A DNA stretch of 64,000 nucleotides from positions 84,496 through 148,495 of the forward strand of contig NZ_JAQBOF010000012.1 in assembly GCF_028288185.1 (NCBI RefSeq), read 5' to 3'. Origin of the DNA: Mucilaginibacter sp. (GTDB lineage Bacteria; Bacteroidota; Bacteroidia; Sphingobacteriales; Sphingobacteriaceae). A program made the translations under genes and the position numbers. The stretch's first letter is position 1, and each line of letters starts with the position of its first letter. The notes under the pieces were generated by a model, which saw nothing but the letters and a program-made list of their open reading frames with translations, was not told where the DNA came from and searched no databases. Of the stretch, positions 46,086 to 55,016 are shown piece by piece.

Positions 46086-46607
46086 TTAAAACAACATTTC
46101 AGGCGGAGGCGTAACACCTTTTAAACGCAGGTAAACGGTTGTTTGGCCACGGTGGTGTGTTTGATGCTCGAACGCTTTGGCTAATAGTAAACCTTTAGTT
46201 GCTTTCATGCCTTCGGCTGATGCTGGTTGCTGCATGTCGGCATCAGTCATGTCCTCAATTGTGCTGATGGCAAAATCATAGCTATCCATAACTGCTTTTG
46301 CTGTAGCCTCTTTAGTTTGTGCTACCGTTTTTTCTGCAGATACTTTACCCAGCGGACTAGGTTTGCCACTTGCCGAAGAGAGGAAGTAGTAAGTAGCGTC
46401 TGTTAAGTGCAGCATTTGTGCGGCAAATGAGCGTACCTCGGGCGTTGCTTTAAAGGCGTAACCATCAGCAGGCATGGCATCTAAATAAGTTTTGGTGTAA
46501 GCTTTGGCGCGTTTCCACTCGGCAACGCTTTGTTCTCTGGTTATCTGCGCGAAAACAGAGGTACAGGTAACAGTTAATAAGGCAATTAAAAATGATAATT
46601 TTTTCAT
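46086..46607 (-). CDS. Exported DinB-fold (YfiT-like) protein
   Basis: A 173-residue protein with signal peptide (about 1-21) and a four-helix DinB/YfiT fold. The metal ligands are likely H67 in QMLHLTDATYY, and H148 and H152 in FEHQTHHRGQ, as in the Zn/Ni-binding family. The DinB fold is a metal-dependent enzyme family, often thiol transferases; the substrate is unknown. It is unrelated to the polymerase next door despite the shared name. Confidence 0.85.
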   Translation of the reverse strand: MKKLSFLIALLTVTCTSVFAQITREQSVAEWKRAKAYTKTYLDAMPADGYAFKATPEVRSFAAQMLHLTDATYYFLSSASGKPSPLGKVSAEKTVAQTKEATAKAVMDSYDFAISTIEDMTDADMQQPASAEGMKATKGLLLAKAFEHQTHHRGQTTVYLRLKGVTPPPEMLF

Positions 46608-46675
46608 GATGGGGTATGGTTTGATTTATAAACGAAGATAGTGTTTATAGATAGATAGTTAGTTACTAAATAAAA

Positions 46676-46705
46676 AGACTTCCAAAGTTTAAACACAGGA
46701 AGTCT
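46676..46705 (-). terminator. Intrinsic terminator of the NtrC-type regulator gene
   Basis: AGACTTCC (46676-46683) and GGAAGTCT (46698-46705) form an 8-bp stem, loop 14; on the minus strand TTTTTATTT follows. It is preceded by ATTCACTCA-type words. Confidence 0.75.
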
Positions 46706-46706
46706 C

Positions 46707-46737
46707 TCAATCACTCATTCAATAATTCACTCATTAA
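46707..46737. repeat. ATTCACTCA short-word array
   Basis: CAATCACTCATTCAATAATT and CACTCATTA: three occurrences of CACTCATT-like words directly before the stop codon of the NtrC-type gene. Same family as 17241-17294 and 49658-49674. Confidence 0.55.
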
Positions 46738-46740
46738 AGA

Positions 46741-48114
46741 TCACCCTCCACGCTTCAACCCGTATTTTTCTATTTTACTATACAGATGACTTCGTTGTAT
46801 ATCAATATCATCGGCAGTTTTTGACACGTTCCAGTTGTTTTTCTCTAGTTTGAACTTGATGTATTCGCGCTCGGCAAAGTCTTTATAATCCTGGAAGTTT
46901 TTGAACTGGTTAAAATCAGTTTGCGGTGCTGCTGCTGCAGATGCCGTAGCGGGTGCCGATGGATTGGCAAATGCCCTCACATCATCATCGGTAATGGTTT
47001 TATCACTTAGTATGACCAAACGTTCAACCATGTTACGCAGCTCACGGATGTTACCTGTCCACGGTAGGGCTTTAAGAGCTTCTAACGCGCCTTCAGAGAT
47101 CTTTTTAAGCGGCATGCTGTAATCATTGCAAATCTCTTCTAAAAAGCTTTGAGTGATCAGCGCGATATCGTCCTTACGCTCGGTTAATGGTGGTACATGT
47201 ATCAGGATAACACTTAGGCGATGGTAAAGGTCCATGCGGAAATTACCGGCTTCGATCTCTTTTAGCAGGTCCTTGTTTGTCGCCGCCACAACGCGTACGT
47301 CAACTTCAATTTCCTTTTCGCCACCAACACGGGTTATTTTATTTTCTTGCAAGGCACGCAATACTTTGGCCTGGGCCGATAAGCTCATATCGCCTATCTC
47401 ATCCATAAACAAGGTACCACCTGATGCTGACTCAAACTTACCGATCCGCTGTTTTATAGCCGAGGTAAACGAACCCTTCTCATGTCCGAACAACTCACTC
47501 TCAATCAACTCCGAAGGTATAGCCGCACAGTTGACCTCGATTAAAGGTGCGTTTGATCGGTTTGACTTTTCGTGTAGCCAGCGTGCCACCAGCTCTTTAC
47601 CGCTACCGTTGGCACCGGTTATCAGTACGCGGGCATCAGTAGGGGCAACACGTTCTATAGTTTCTTTGATCTTGGCGATAGGGGTCGAGTCGCCCAGGAT
47701 AGGGCGCACTTTAGATACCTTGCGTTTTAATACCTTGGTTTCAACTACCAGGCTGCCACGATCTAACGCGTTGCGTACGGTAATCAGCAATCGGTTAAGA
47801 TCGGGAGGTTTGGATATAAAGTCGAAAGCACCTTTTTTGCTGGCCTCAACAGCAGTCTCCACCGTGCCGTGGCCCGATATCATGATGAAAGGAAGATCAG
47901 GTTTAATAGCCAAACCTTCGCTTAATACTTCCATGCCATCCATGCGGCTCATTTTAATGTCGCATAGCACCAGGTCGTAATCGTTTTTGGTAATCAGCTC
48001 AAGCCCGTCAATGCCGTTATCAACGTCTTCAACTTCGTAGTCCTCGTATTCAAGTATTTCGCGCAGTGTATTGCGGATCGCCCGCTCATCATCAATTATT
48101 AATATTTTAGCCAT
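46741..48114 (-). CDS. Sigma-54-dependent response regulator, NtrC family
   Basis: A 457-residue protein. Receiver domain 1-120 with phosphoacceptor D52 (D8, D9 acidic pair); AAA+ domain with Walker A GANGSGKE (167-174) and LFMDEIGDM; Fis-type HTH at the end (NNWNVSKTADDIDIQRSHLYSKI). The sigma-54 contact loop, normally GAFTGA, reads GSFTSA at 214-219. Walker A is GxxGxGKE, complete. Whether it still activates sigma-54 promoters needs testing. No histidine kinase lies next to it. Terminator and words follow its stop. Confidence 0.93.
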   Translation of the reverse strand: MAKILIIDDERAIRNTLREILEYEDYEVEDVDNGIDGLELITKNDYDLVLCDIKMSRMDGMEVLSEGLAIKPDLPFIMISGHGTVETAVEASKKGAFDFISKPPDLNRLLITVRNALDRGSLVVETKVLKRKVSKVRPILGDSTPIAKIKETIERVAPTDARVLITGANGSGKELVARWLHEKSNRSNAPLIEVNCAAIPSELIESELFGHEKGSFTSAIKQRIGKFESASGGTLFMDEIGDMSLSAQAKVLRALQENKITRVGGEKEIEVDVRVVAATNKDLLKEIEAGNFRMDLYHRLSVILIHVPPLTERKDDIALITQSFLEEICNDYSMPLKKISEGALEALKALPWTGNIRELRNMVERLVILSDKTITDDDVRAFANPSAPATASAAAAPQTDFNQFKNFQDYKDFAEREYIKFKLEKNNWNVSKTADDIDIQRSHLYSKIEKYGLKRGG

Positions 48115-48680
48115 GTTTTTATACGGATAGGTAAGTTGTAATAACGTTTACGAATATAGGATTTGTATAGGAAACTAAACACTTTTTTTGGGGAGTTGTT
48201 TGAGTAGGGTGTGATTTTTATTTTGGTTGAGTTAAAGATTGAAGATCAGGCTTGTCAAATCAAATATAAAGCGACAGGCCTAAGCTCTCATCACGTCATT
48301 GCAATGACGCGTGGGGAGAGGGTCGCGTTAACGATGGGAGCGGATACCGGCCTTGCGCCTAAGGTCTTGCAGGCGTATGTATTCTAGATTAGCCATATTT
48401 CACCCCTCTCTTATAGCCTGCGGCTACATGCAATGGCGTTTAGGGTATAAGAGTTTAAAGACTATTTGCATAGTGGTACAAAGTCGGCGAAATCGAACAG
48501 CCTCATGATTAACTAGCAGGTGTTAGATAATTTCCTTTTATCAACTATTTTTAATAGTATTGATAACCCCAACTGATTGTAGCCTTTTATAAATGGCAAT
48601 ATAAATATTATGTCATCGCCTGGTTGCCCAGGTAGATAAGAGACAATGTTTTGGTTTTTAATAGAAATTATAATTACTGT
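48115..48680. other. 566-base gap: repeat remnant and possible structured RNA region
   Basis: No ORF with coding character was seen. At 48231-48285 lies a copy of the GATTAAAGATTAGGC repeat, whose hairpin arms are AGGCTTGTC (48248-48256) and GACAGGCCT. The sequence 48290-48455 is more GC-rich than its surroundings and has nested short stems: CGCCT/AGGCG (48356-48375), TAGCC/GGCTA (48414-48426) and CTCTTATA/TATAAGAG (48408-48453). The rest shows nothing recognisable. Confidence 0.45.
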
Positions 48681-49478
48681 ATGAGAAAAAATATACAGCT
48701 GGCGGGTAGAATTATTGTTCTTACCTTCCTGATTTTTAAAGGGGTTTTAGGGCAAGCCCAGGTTGCAACTATCCCCGTTAATACCTTGTCTGCAAGTGAA
48801 AAGGAAGCCGGTTGGAAACTGCTTTTTGACGGCAAGACTTTTAACGGATGGCACAGTTATTATGAAACAGATAAACCGTCTAAGGGCTGGACCATTGTAG
48901 ACGGATGCCTAAAAAACGCAAAAGGAACCGGCCGCCCCCGCACCGGCGGCGGTGACCTGATGACCGATGACGCGTTTAAGGATTTTGAGTTTAGTTGGGA
49001 GTGGAGCATTCAGCAAGGTGGAAATAGCGGCGTTTATTATTTGATGCAGGAACGTCAACATAATCCGGGAACGCTGATGTATATGGGCGATGATGGCACC
49101 AGTCCGGTTTCATTCGAGTACCAGTTGGTTGATGACGAACGGCACCAGGATGTACTGCAAAATGGCCCGATCCGATCTACAGGCTCCCTGTATTCGCTTA
49201 TTCCGCCTAATGATTCTAAAAAACTAAAACCTGCCGGGGAGTTTAATGAATCGCGCATCGTTGTGCAGGGCAACCATGTGGAACATTGGCTAAACGGTAC
49301 CAGGATCGTCAGCTTTGAGTTGGGGGGTACAACTTTACTCAAGGCAATTGCCAATAGTAAATATAAAAGCGTACCAAATTTTGGGCTAAAGGCTAAGACC
49401 CATATTCTTTTGCAAGATCATGGTGATGAGATCCGGTTTCGCAATCTTAAAATTCGTGTCCTGCCGGAAGTAAAATAA
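48681..49478 (+). CDS. DUF1080 (3-keto-disaccharide hydrolase) domain protein, exported
   Basis: A 265-residue protein with signal peptide (about 1-28) and a concanavalin-like DUF1080 domain: GWKLLFDGKTFNGWHSY, FSWEWSIQQGGNSGVYY, and RIVVQGNHVEHWLNGTRI near the end, then ILLQDHGDEIRFRNLKI. Members of this family include periplasmic 3-keto-glycoside hydrolases. I placed the start at the ATG 48681; the upstream TTG (48651) would add ten residues before the signal. It is followed by a GATTAGG hairpin element. Confidence 0.88.
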   Translation: MRKNIQLAGRIIVLTFLIFKGVLGQAQVATIPVNTLSASEKEAGWKLLFDGKTFNGWHSYYETDKPSKGWTIVDGCLKNAKGTGRPRTGGGDLMTDDAFKDFEFSWEWSIQQGGNSGVYYLMQERQHNPGTLMYMGDDGTSPVSFEYQLVDDERHQDVLQNGPIRSTGSLYSLIPPNDSKKLKPAGEFNESRIVVQGNHVEHWLNGTRIVSFELGGTTLLKAIANSKYKSVPNFGLKAKTHILLQDHGDEIRFRNLKIRVLPEVK

Positions 49479-49554
49479 AGCGCTCTTCTGCTCGCGCAAT
49501 ATTCAATAACCAATCTTTTTCATACCATTCGCCGCAGGCAACGCCCGCATTTAG

Positions 49555-49645
49555 TGATTAGTGATTGGTTAATTAGAGATTAGGCCTATAGCTTTATAAA
49601 ACAAGCTAAGTCTAATCTTTAATCTTCTCCCGATAGCTTTCGGGA
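49555..49645. repeat. GATTAGTGATTAG words, GATTAGGC hairpin and TCCCGA hairpin
   Basis: GATTAG words begin the array; then GATTAGGCCTATAGCTT (49578-49594) pairs with AAGCTAAGTCTAATC (49603-49617), followed by TCCCGA/TCGGGA (49628-49645). Related sequences occur at 29770, 48231 and 50985. ATTCACTCA words follow at 49658. It lies in the 288-base gap before the sugar dehydrogenase, which has no gene. Confidence 0.6.
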
Positions 49646-49766
49646 AACCAATCTTTATTCATCCATTCACTCATTATCTTCAACCAAACTGTAAAAATCA
49701 TGTTGTAATTAAACATATAGCAGATAACGTTGTAACTTTAAATAACATTATCTCAAAATTGATTTT

Positions 49767-50969
49767 ATGATATCAAAATTTTATAGGCCCTTAGTATTAG
49801 GTGCCATCCTAACATGGGTAACTACGGCCTGCATGGCTCAAACCGGCCCACCTGTAGAAACAGCCAAAGCCAATAGCGACTATAAACCGGCCTTTGTGGG
49901 GCAAACCCGTATTGGCAGCGTTAAAACCCAAACCCCATATACGGCTACCGTAATCAGCACCGAGCTGAAAGGCCCGTGGGGCATCCATGTTTTGCCCGAT
50001 GGCCGTTTACTGATTAGCAGCAAGCCGGGCATTATGCAAATACTAACAACCGATGGTAAAATTGATAAAACCATTACAGGTTTCCCCGAGGTGCAGTTTC
50101 AAGGGCAGGGTGGTTTGCTGGATGTAAACATCGACCCTAACTTTACTCAAAACCGCATGGTTTACTGGACCTATGCACAACCCAGCGACGGCGGGGCCAC
50201 TCTGGCTGTAGCTAAAGGCAAACTATCAGCCGATGAAACTAAACTTGAAAATGTAAGTGTGATCTGGGAAGCTTCGCCGCGCTATAAAGGTGCCGGTCAG
50301 TTTGGGTCGCGTTTATTGTTTGATAAGCAGGGCAATATTTTTGTAAGTTCCGGCGACCGCATGTCTAACGATATCCGCGTAAAGGCGCAGGACCTGAGCG
50401 CTACGACCGGCAAGATCATTCACATTACTAAAGAAGGTAAACCGGTTGCTAATAACCCATTTATTGGCAAAGCCGATGCTAAGCCCGAGATATATGCCCT
50501 TGGTTTCCGTAACCCGGATGGCTTTGCTTTTAACCCCGTTACCGGCGATCTTTGGGAGACCGAGTTTGGCCCACGCGGTGGCGATGAGGTCAATTTGATT
50601 AAAGCGGGTGGTAACTACGGCTGGCCTTTTGTAACTTATGGTATTGAATACAGCGGCCAGAAGGTTTATGATGGTATACAACAAAAAGAAGGCACTATAC
50701 AGCCGATTTACTATTGGGACCCTGTAATATCGCCGGGCTGTATGATGTTTTATACCGGTAACATTGCCGAGTGGAAAAACAACATGTTTGTAGGCGGACT
50801 GAGCGGTAATCATATTGCACGCCTGGTTATTGAAAATAATAAAGTAGTAGGCGAGGAGCGTTTATTAGCTGATAAGCACGAACGCTGGCGCTGCATAGCC
50901 ACCGGTAAAGACGGTGCCATTTATGCCGGTACCGATAGCGGTAAATTATATAAGATAAACAAGCAATAA
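49767..50969 (+). CDS. PQQ-dependent sugar dehydrogenase (GSDH family), exported
   Basis: A 400-residue protein with signal peptide (about 1-24) and a six-bladed GSDH propeller: GPWGIHVLPDGRLLISSKPG, LLDVNIDPNFTQNRMVYWTY, FGSRLLFDKQGNIFVSSGDR, YALGFRNPDGFAFNP and WETEFGPRGGDEVNLI. It would oxidise aldoses in the periplasm, with PQQ bound; whether this member keeps PQQ is not clear. It may be functionally linked to DUF1080 in carbohydrate oxidation, but the 288-base gap makes an operon unlikely. Confidence 0.9.
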   Translation: MISKFYRPLVLGAILTWVTTACMAQTGPPVETAKANSDYKPAFVGQTRIGSVKTQTPYTATVISTELKGPWGIHVLPDGRLLISSKPGIMQILTTDGKIDKTITGFPEVQFQGQGGLLDVNIDPNFTQNRMVYWTYAQPSDGGATLAVAKGKLSADETKLENVSVIWEASPRYKGAGQFGSRLLFDKQGNIFVSSGDRMSNDIRVKAQDLSATTGKIIHITKEGKPVANNPFIGKADAKPEIYALGFRNPDGFAFNPVTGDLWETEFGPRGGDEVNLIKAGGNYGWPFVTYGIEYSGQKVYDGIQQKEGTIQPIYYWDPVISPGCMMFYTGNIAEWKNNMFVGGLSGNHIARLVIENNKVVGEERLLADKHERWRCIATGKDGAIYAGTDSGKLYKINKQ

Positions 50970-50984
50970 AAATTGGTTGTTGAA

Positions 50985-51035
50985 GATTAAAGATTAGGCT
51001 TAGCAAATTAAATAAAGCGACAGGCCCAATCGCCA
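50985..51035. repeat. GATTAAAGATTAGGC repeat copy
   Basis: Similar to 48231-48285: GATTAAAGATTAGGCTTAGC, then AAATTAAATAAAGCGACAGG and CCCA. The copies share the GATTAAAGATTAGGCTT and AAAGCGACAGGCC blocks. It begins 16 bases after the stop of the sugar dehydrogenase. The 330-base gap 50970-51299 otherwise holds the terminator at 51076. Confidence 0.6.
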
Positions 51036-51075
51036 ATCCTTATTAAATTTATTTATTCAAAAACTATTTTAGAAT

Positions 51076-51120
51076 AATTAACAAACAGCCCCCGCCTTTG
51101 GTGGGGGCTGTTTGTTAATT
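51076..51120. terminator. Strong bidirectional intrinsic terminator
   Basis: AATTAACAAACAGCCCCC (51076-51093) and GGGGGCTGTTTGTTAATT (51103-51120) form a perfect 18-bp stem with a 9-base loop. It is the longest simple terminator stem in the window, 107 bases after the sugar dehydrogenase stop. Confidence 0.85.
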
Positions 51121-51299
51121 ATTCAGATGCTTGCGAAACTAATTCGGTTGTCCCTTCTTCTGTAGCAGTTGTATAATGACCAGATTTTTTGGTAAGTTTA
51201 ATTGTTTGACTGGTTAAACTATTACTCGTTTTAATCGCATAAAATGAAAAAAATAAAATTCATTTTCATTTTAACAATATTTACTACTTTGTAACCACT

Positions 51300-51913
51300 A
51301 TGCGATCTGTAAATGTAAACATGAGTAAAACAAGGCTTGAGGCTTTTAGCGATGGTGTTATAGCTATTATAATTACCATAATGGTTTTGGAGTTAAAATT
51401 ACCAAAAGGCGATGATCTGAAAGACTTAGTACCAATGTGGCCTGTTTTTGCCAGCTACGTACTAAGCTTTATATATGTTGGTATTTATTGAATAACCATC
51501 ATCACATGTTACATGCTGTACGCTCTATAAGCGGGCCTGCACTTTGGGCAAACATGTATTTATTGTTCTGGCTTTCTATAGTGCCTTTTGCAACCGATTG
51601 GATGGGCGAAAGTCATTTCCATGAAACAGGGCCGATAGTGTTATATGGTTTTGTGCTTTTAATGAATGCCATAGCTTACACCATTTTAGTTATCGTATTA
51701 GTTAGGCATGAGGGAGAACGGTCTTTACTTGCAGACGCGATAGGGGACGATTGGAAAGGTAAAGTATCTTTGGTATGCTACCTGTTAGCTATAGGGCTTG
51801 CATGGATAAGCACCTATTTAAGCTTGTGTTTATATGTTGCGGTGGCTTGTATTTGGTTTATACCCGATACACGTATAGAAAAAAAACTGGCCGATGAACA
51901 ATATGGTCAATAG
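51300..51913 (+). pseudogene. TMEM175 (DUF1211) family potassium-channel protein, frameshifted
   Basis: The first frame (51300-51491) encodes MSKTRLEAFSDGVIAIIITI with the FSDG motif and a membrane segment, then stops at TGA (51489-51491) after SYVLSFIYVGIY. The next frame continues at once with NNHHHMLHAVRSISG through 51913, giving the rest of a TMEM175 protein. Adding one G (TATTGGAATAAC) restores GIYWNNHHHM, so a one-base deletion (or sequencing error) in a GG is the simplest explanation. No X-XXY-YYZ slippery site is visible, so programmed shifting is unlikely. An intact protein would be a membrane channel of about 204 residues. Confidence 0.8.
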
Positions 51914-51948
51914 CCGGCTTTAATTAAAAACAAGCCTCCTAAGGATAA

Positions 51949-52734
51949 CTAATCGGTTTTTAAATTATGCCATTGTATGGCCAAATAATAGCATTGCTCG
52001 TTAGCGTTATTTATTGGCCTATGCAATATTTGCGATTGCAGGTATATACAATCGCCGGAGTACGCGTTAATTTTATCTTCACCTATGGTTTCTAATACGC
52101 TGCCCTTTAACATCAATATTAATTCTTCCACCCGATGTGTATGCGGGTCATGGCTGGCATAGCCGGGGTTTAAGGCTGTTGCATGTACCTCAAACCGCCC
52201 AAACATAGATGTAGGCCTGTCAAACAAAGATCTGGTTTCGCCCTTTACAGATCTGTTTACTTTTAGCTGATCCCAATTTTTTATAAATGACGGGCCCGAG
52301 TCATGTGCACGTTGCATATCTGGCGGGTTTACTGATTGGTAATTAATAACATACCAGGTTGCCGGCTCGTTTGATAAATTTTGAAAACTGATCTTATCAC
52401 CCACTAATACCAAAGCAATACTACCCGCGCCAACCGTTTGTGAAGTATCTTTAAGTATCAATTTAATGTTACCGCTTTTTACTACAATTAATTGTTCAAA
52501 GTTACTGTCGCTAATAGGTGGGGTATAGGTTTTACCTGCCGGAAGGGTGAGCGTATATATTTCGTATTTTTTAAGATCCAGCGTGCTTCCTTTTAGTACA
52601 GGTCTTTTATCAACTATACCAATTTTTTGTGGCTTGCTATTGCTCCAATTATAGACCCCTGCATGTAATTCGTTATTCTGCGCTATTGCATAAACCGAGG
52701 TAACCATTAGTAAAATGGTGATTATTGCTTTCAT
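51949..52734 (-). CDS. Exported bicupin protein
   Basis: A 261-residue protein with signal peptide (about 1-18) and two cupin domains: one at about 60-130 (TLTLPAGKTYTPPI...LIVVKSGNIKLIL) and one at about 175-250 with LNPGYASHDPHTHRVEELILMLKG, the HxH...E metal-binding motif. The first domain lacks the histidines. It resembles (S)-ureidoglycine aminohydrolase-type bicupins, but no purine-degradation genes lie near, so the substrate is unknown. Confidence 0.85.
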   Translation of the reverse strand: MKAIITILLMVTSVYAIAQNNELHAGVYNWSNSKPQKIGIVDKRPVLKGSTLDLKKYEIYTLTLPAGKTYTPPISDSNFEQLIVVKSGNIKLILKDTSQTVGAGSIALVLVGDKISFQNLSNEPATWYVINYQSVNPPDMQRAHDSGPSFIKNWDQLKVNRSVKGETRSLFDRPTSMFGRFEVHATALNPGYASHDPHTHRVEELILMLKGSVLETIGEDKINAYSGDCIYLQSQILHRPINNANEQCYYLAIQWHNLKTD

Positions 52735-52777
52735 TAAGAGATGTTTATTGGTTTATTGGTAGTAAATGTAATACAAG

Positions 52778-54766
52778 TTATTGTTTAAAGGAAACATAAA
52801 AATTGGTTCCGTTATCTAACTCACTTTCTACCCATATCTTGCCCTCATTACGCTCTATAAATTCTTTACAAAGCATCAGGCCAATACTGTTTCCTTTTTC
52901 GCTATCAGTGCCATCCATGCTTTCATTGTCAGGTTCAAATATCCTATCCTGTAATGATTTCGCAACACCAATTCCATTGTCTTTTATAGAGATAGTAGTA
53001 TAATCTTTAGGGCTACCAGTACTGGCCTCAATCTTAACCCAGCCACCTGTATGGGTATATTTTATAGCATTGGCTAATAAGTTTCTTATCACAAATTCAA
53101 CATGCGAACTATCGGCATAAATAAAAAGTTCATCGGGTGTATTATCTATTAATAGAATATTTTTTTGTTCGGCTATTTCCTTGTGCAGGTGCAGGTTTTG
53201 TACAATTATATCTTTAACATTAAAACGGGTTTTGTTTTGGGTCATTCCCTTTAGCTGTGTTTGGCCCCAAATCAGCAATTTATCCATTACGTCAAGGGTT
53301 GATAAACTATGCTGTTTTAATCTTGGTATAAACTTCAGTGCTTCAGTATTATCACCCTCGCCTTCTAAAATGCTCAGTAAATTTACAATAGTTGCAACCG
53401 GCGATCGTAGGTCATGACTTATTATAGAAAACAACTTATCCTTAAAATTATTCAGTCCTTTTAACTCTTCCTGCTGTAGTAATAGCTGCTTGTTTAGTTT
53501 TTTTGTTTTCTGATAAAAAAGAATAACTATCAGCAGCACAATTACGGTACAAATTGCTATAGCCAAAATTATCCAGGTTTGAAACTTACTTTTGGCGTTG
53601 CTGATTTGCAGTTGTTGTACTTTTATTTTAGAATGAGCCAGGTCATTATTTGCTATTAAGCCGGCTATGTCTTTAGAGTTTTTTAAGGTGAAAAGACTAT
53701 CCTTTAACGCATCCCGCATTTCTAAAGTTTGTGCAGCAGCCTTATAATTCTTTTGTTGCTTATAAACATCTATTAAACCGGCATACACATCCAGCCTTAC
53801 ATGATGTTGATGTATAGTTTTTGTAATTGTTAAAGCTTGATTTAATAAAATTAAGCTGGTATCGGGCTTTGTTTTTGTTTTTAACGATGCCAGGTTAACA
53901 AGGGTAGTAGCTTCCGCCTCGGGTAAATTTAATTTCCTTGCAATTGTTAAAGCCTTAAACTGATAATCGAAAGCTTTTTTTGCATCGCCTAATTGCTGAT
54001 AAACATCACCAACATTGCCCGATATCATAGCTAGTTGTTCGGGCTCATGTTGATCAGCCTTTTTTATTGCATTTAAAAAATATTGAAGCGCTTGTTTCAT
54101 CTGGCCCTTTTTGGCGTATACGATGCCTATGTTGTTCAGTATGGTTGCTTCGGCGCTTGATGGAGGCAGTTGCTCATTTAATTTAAGCGCTTTTTGTTGA
54201 TACTCAAGTGCCTTATCCAGATTATTTATTTGCTCATTAAGCGCGCCTAGCTTGAGGTATGATTGCATCAATCCATGTATGTCATTCTTTCCCTGGTTAA
54301 TTTTTAACGATACCAGGAAATGCTGTGCAGCTTCTTTATAAGATCCCATTTTAGCCAGACATATCCCCAGGGTATTATTTGCTGGAACTAAGCCTGCCTG
54401 ATAATTTATTTTTTCGAAAATTGATAAAGCAGTTGTTAAATGATCTTTTGCCAAATCCATCTTGCCAAAGGCAATATCTATGGCACCAATTTGGCCATGC
54501 ATTAAACCAATACCCAAAGGATAATTAAGTTGAGTAGCCAACGCGAGGCCCTGATTAGCATAAAAAATTGCCGAGTCAGGTTTTTCATTTCGATAATTAG
54601 TGATTAGAGCTTTGTAGATAAGTACACGACTGGTATCCGGCTTACTGTTTTTTAAACGAATTAATAATGAGGTAGTTGACGGCGGCTGAGCATGAGCCGC
54701 TATAAAGGTTATAGCTATCCCAAAAACGCATAAACTATATTTTATAAGGTTGATCTTTTTTAACAT
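52778..54766 (-). CDS. TPR-containing sensor histidine kinase
   Basis: A 662-residue protein. Signal-like helix (1-25), about seven TPR repeats (about 30-360; IGIVYAKKGQMKQALQYFLNAIKKA), a membrane segment (about 395-415, ILAIAICTVIVLLIVILFY), a coiled coil, then HisKA with phosphorylated histidine at about residue 451 (SHDLRSPVATIVN) and a HATPase_c domain with NLLANAIKYTHTGG, IKDNGIGVA and GLMLCKEFIERNEG. It senses a periplasmic signal through TPRs. I chose the ATG at 54766 (MLKKINL), as the longer form adds only MIAIF. No response regulator adjoins. Confidence 0.9.
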   Translation of the reverse strand: MLKKINLIKYSLCVFGIAITFIAAHAQPPSTTSLLIRLKNSKPDTSRVLIYKALITNYRNEKPDSAIFYANQGLALATQLNYPLGIGLMHGQIGAIDIAFGKMDLAKDHLTTALSIFEKINYQAGLVPANNTLGICLAKMGSYKEAAQHFLVSLKINQGKNDIHGLMQSYLKLGALNEQINNLDKALEYQQKALKLNEQLPPSSAEATILNNIGIVYAKKGQMKQALQYFLNAIKKADQHEPEQLAMISGNVGDVYQQLGDAKKAFDYQFKALTIARKLNLPEAEATTLVNLASLKTKTKPDTSLILLNQALTITKTIHQHHVRLDVYAGLIDVYKQQKNYKAAAQTLEMRDALKDSLFTLKNSKDIAGLIANNDLAHSKIKVQQLQISNAKSKFQTWIILAIAICTVIVLLIVILFYQKTKKLNKQLLLQQEELKGLNNFKDKLFSIISHDLRSPVATIVNLLSILEGEGDNTEALKFIPRLKQHSLSTLDVMDKLLIWGQTQLKGMTQNKTRFNVKDIIVQNLHLHKEIAEQKNILLIDNTPDELFIYADSSHVEFVIRNLLANAIKYTHTGGWVKIEASTGSPKDYTTISIKDNGIGVAKSLQDRIFEPDNESMDGTDSEKGNSIGLMLCKEFIERNEGKIWVESELDNGTNFYVSFKQ

Positions 54767-54982
54767 GAATATTGCGATCAATATAGAAATTTATTTACCA
54801 AATAAAATTAAATCCAATTGTCAAATTATTGAATCAACAGCAATAACTTCATTACGAAGCCCGGCTAAGAAATAGGCCTTTTAAACATATGTAGTGTAAT
54901 GTTATACGATACCGCTATCGGAGTAAAAAAATCATGAGCAAAAGAATTGTTTTATGAGCATATAATTAAAACACAAAGTTTA

Positions 54983-54990
54983 TATATTTG
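54983..54990 (+). promoter_or_regulatory. Candidate -7 box (TATATTTG) for the small membrane-protein gene
   Basis: Exact TAnnTTTG match, 26 bases before the ATG at 55017. The 235-base gap between the kinase start and this gene shows no other feature. Confidence 0.4.
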
Positions 54991-55016
54991 CGCCATAATA
55001 GTTTTGTATATCTGAT

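Noticed and set aside
44676..46607. Functional link between the Y-family polymerase and the DinB-fold protein
   Set aside because: They share only the name DinB; the second is an exported four-helix metal protein with its own terminator.
47234..47980. A 248-residue plus-strand ORF opposite the NtrC-type gene
   Set aside because: It is antisense to the conserved AAA+ and receiver domains, low in complexity and rich in Ser; a shadow frame.
51480..51495. Programmed -1 frameshift in the TMEM175 gene
   Set aside because: No X-XXY-YYZ slippery heptamer and no downstream pseudoknot are apparent; TMEM175 proteins are not known to need one.
51437..51913. Separate gene starting with MACFCQLRTKLYICWY
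   Set aside because: The first 17 residues are an out-of-frame reading of the TMEM175 coding sequence; the rest continues the upstream frame, so it is one broken gene.
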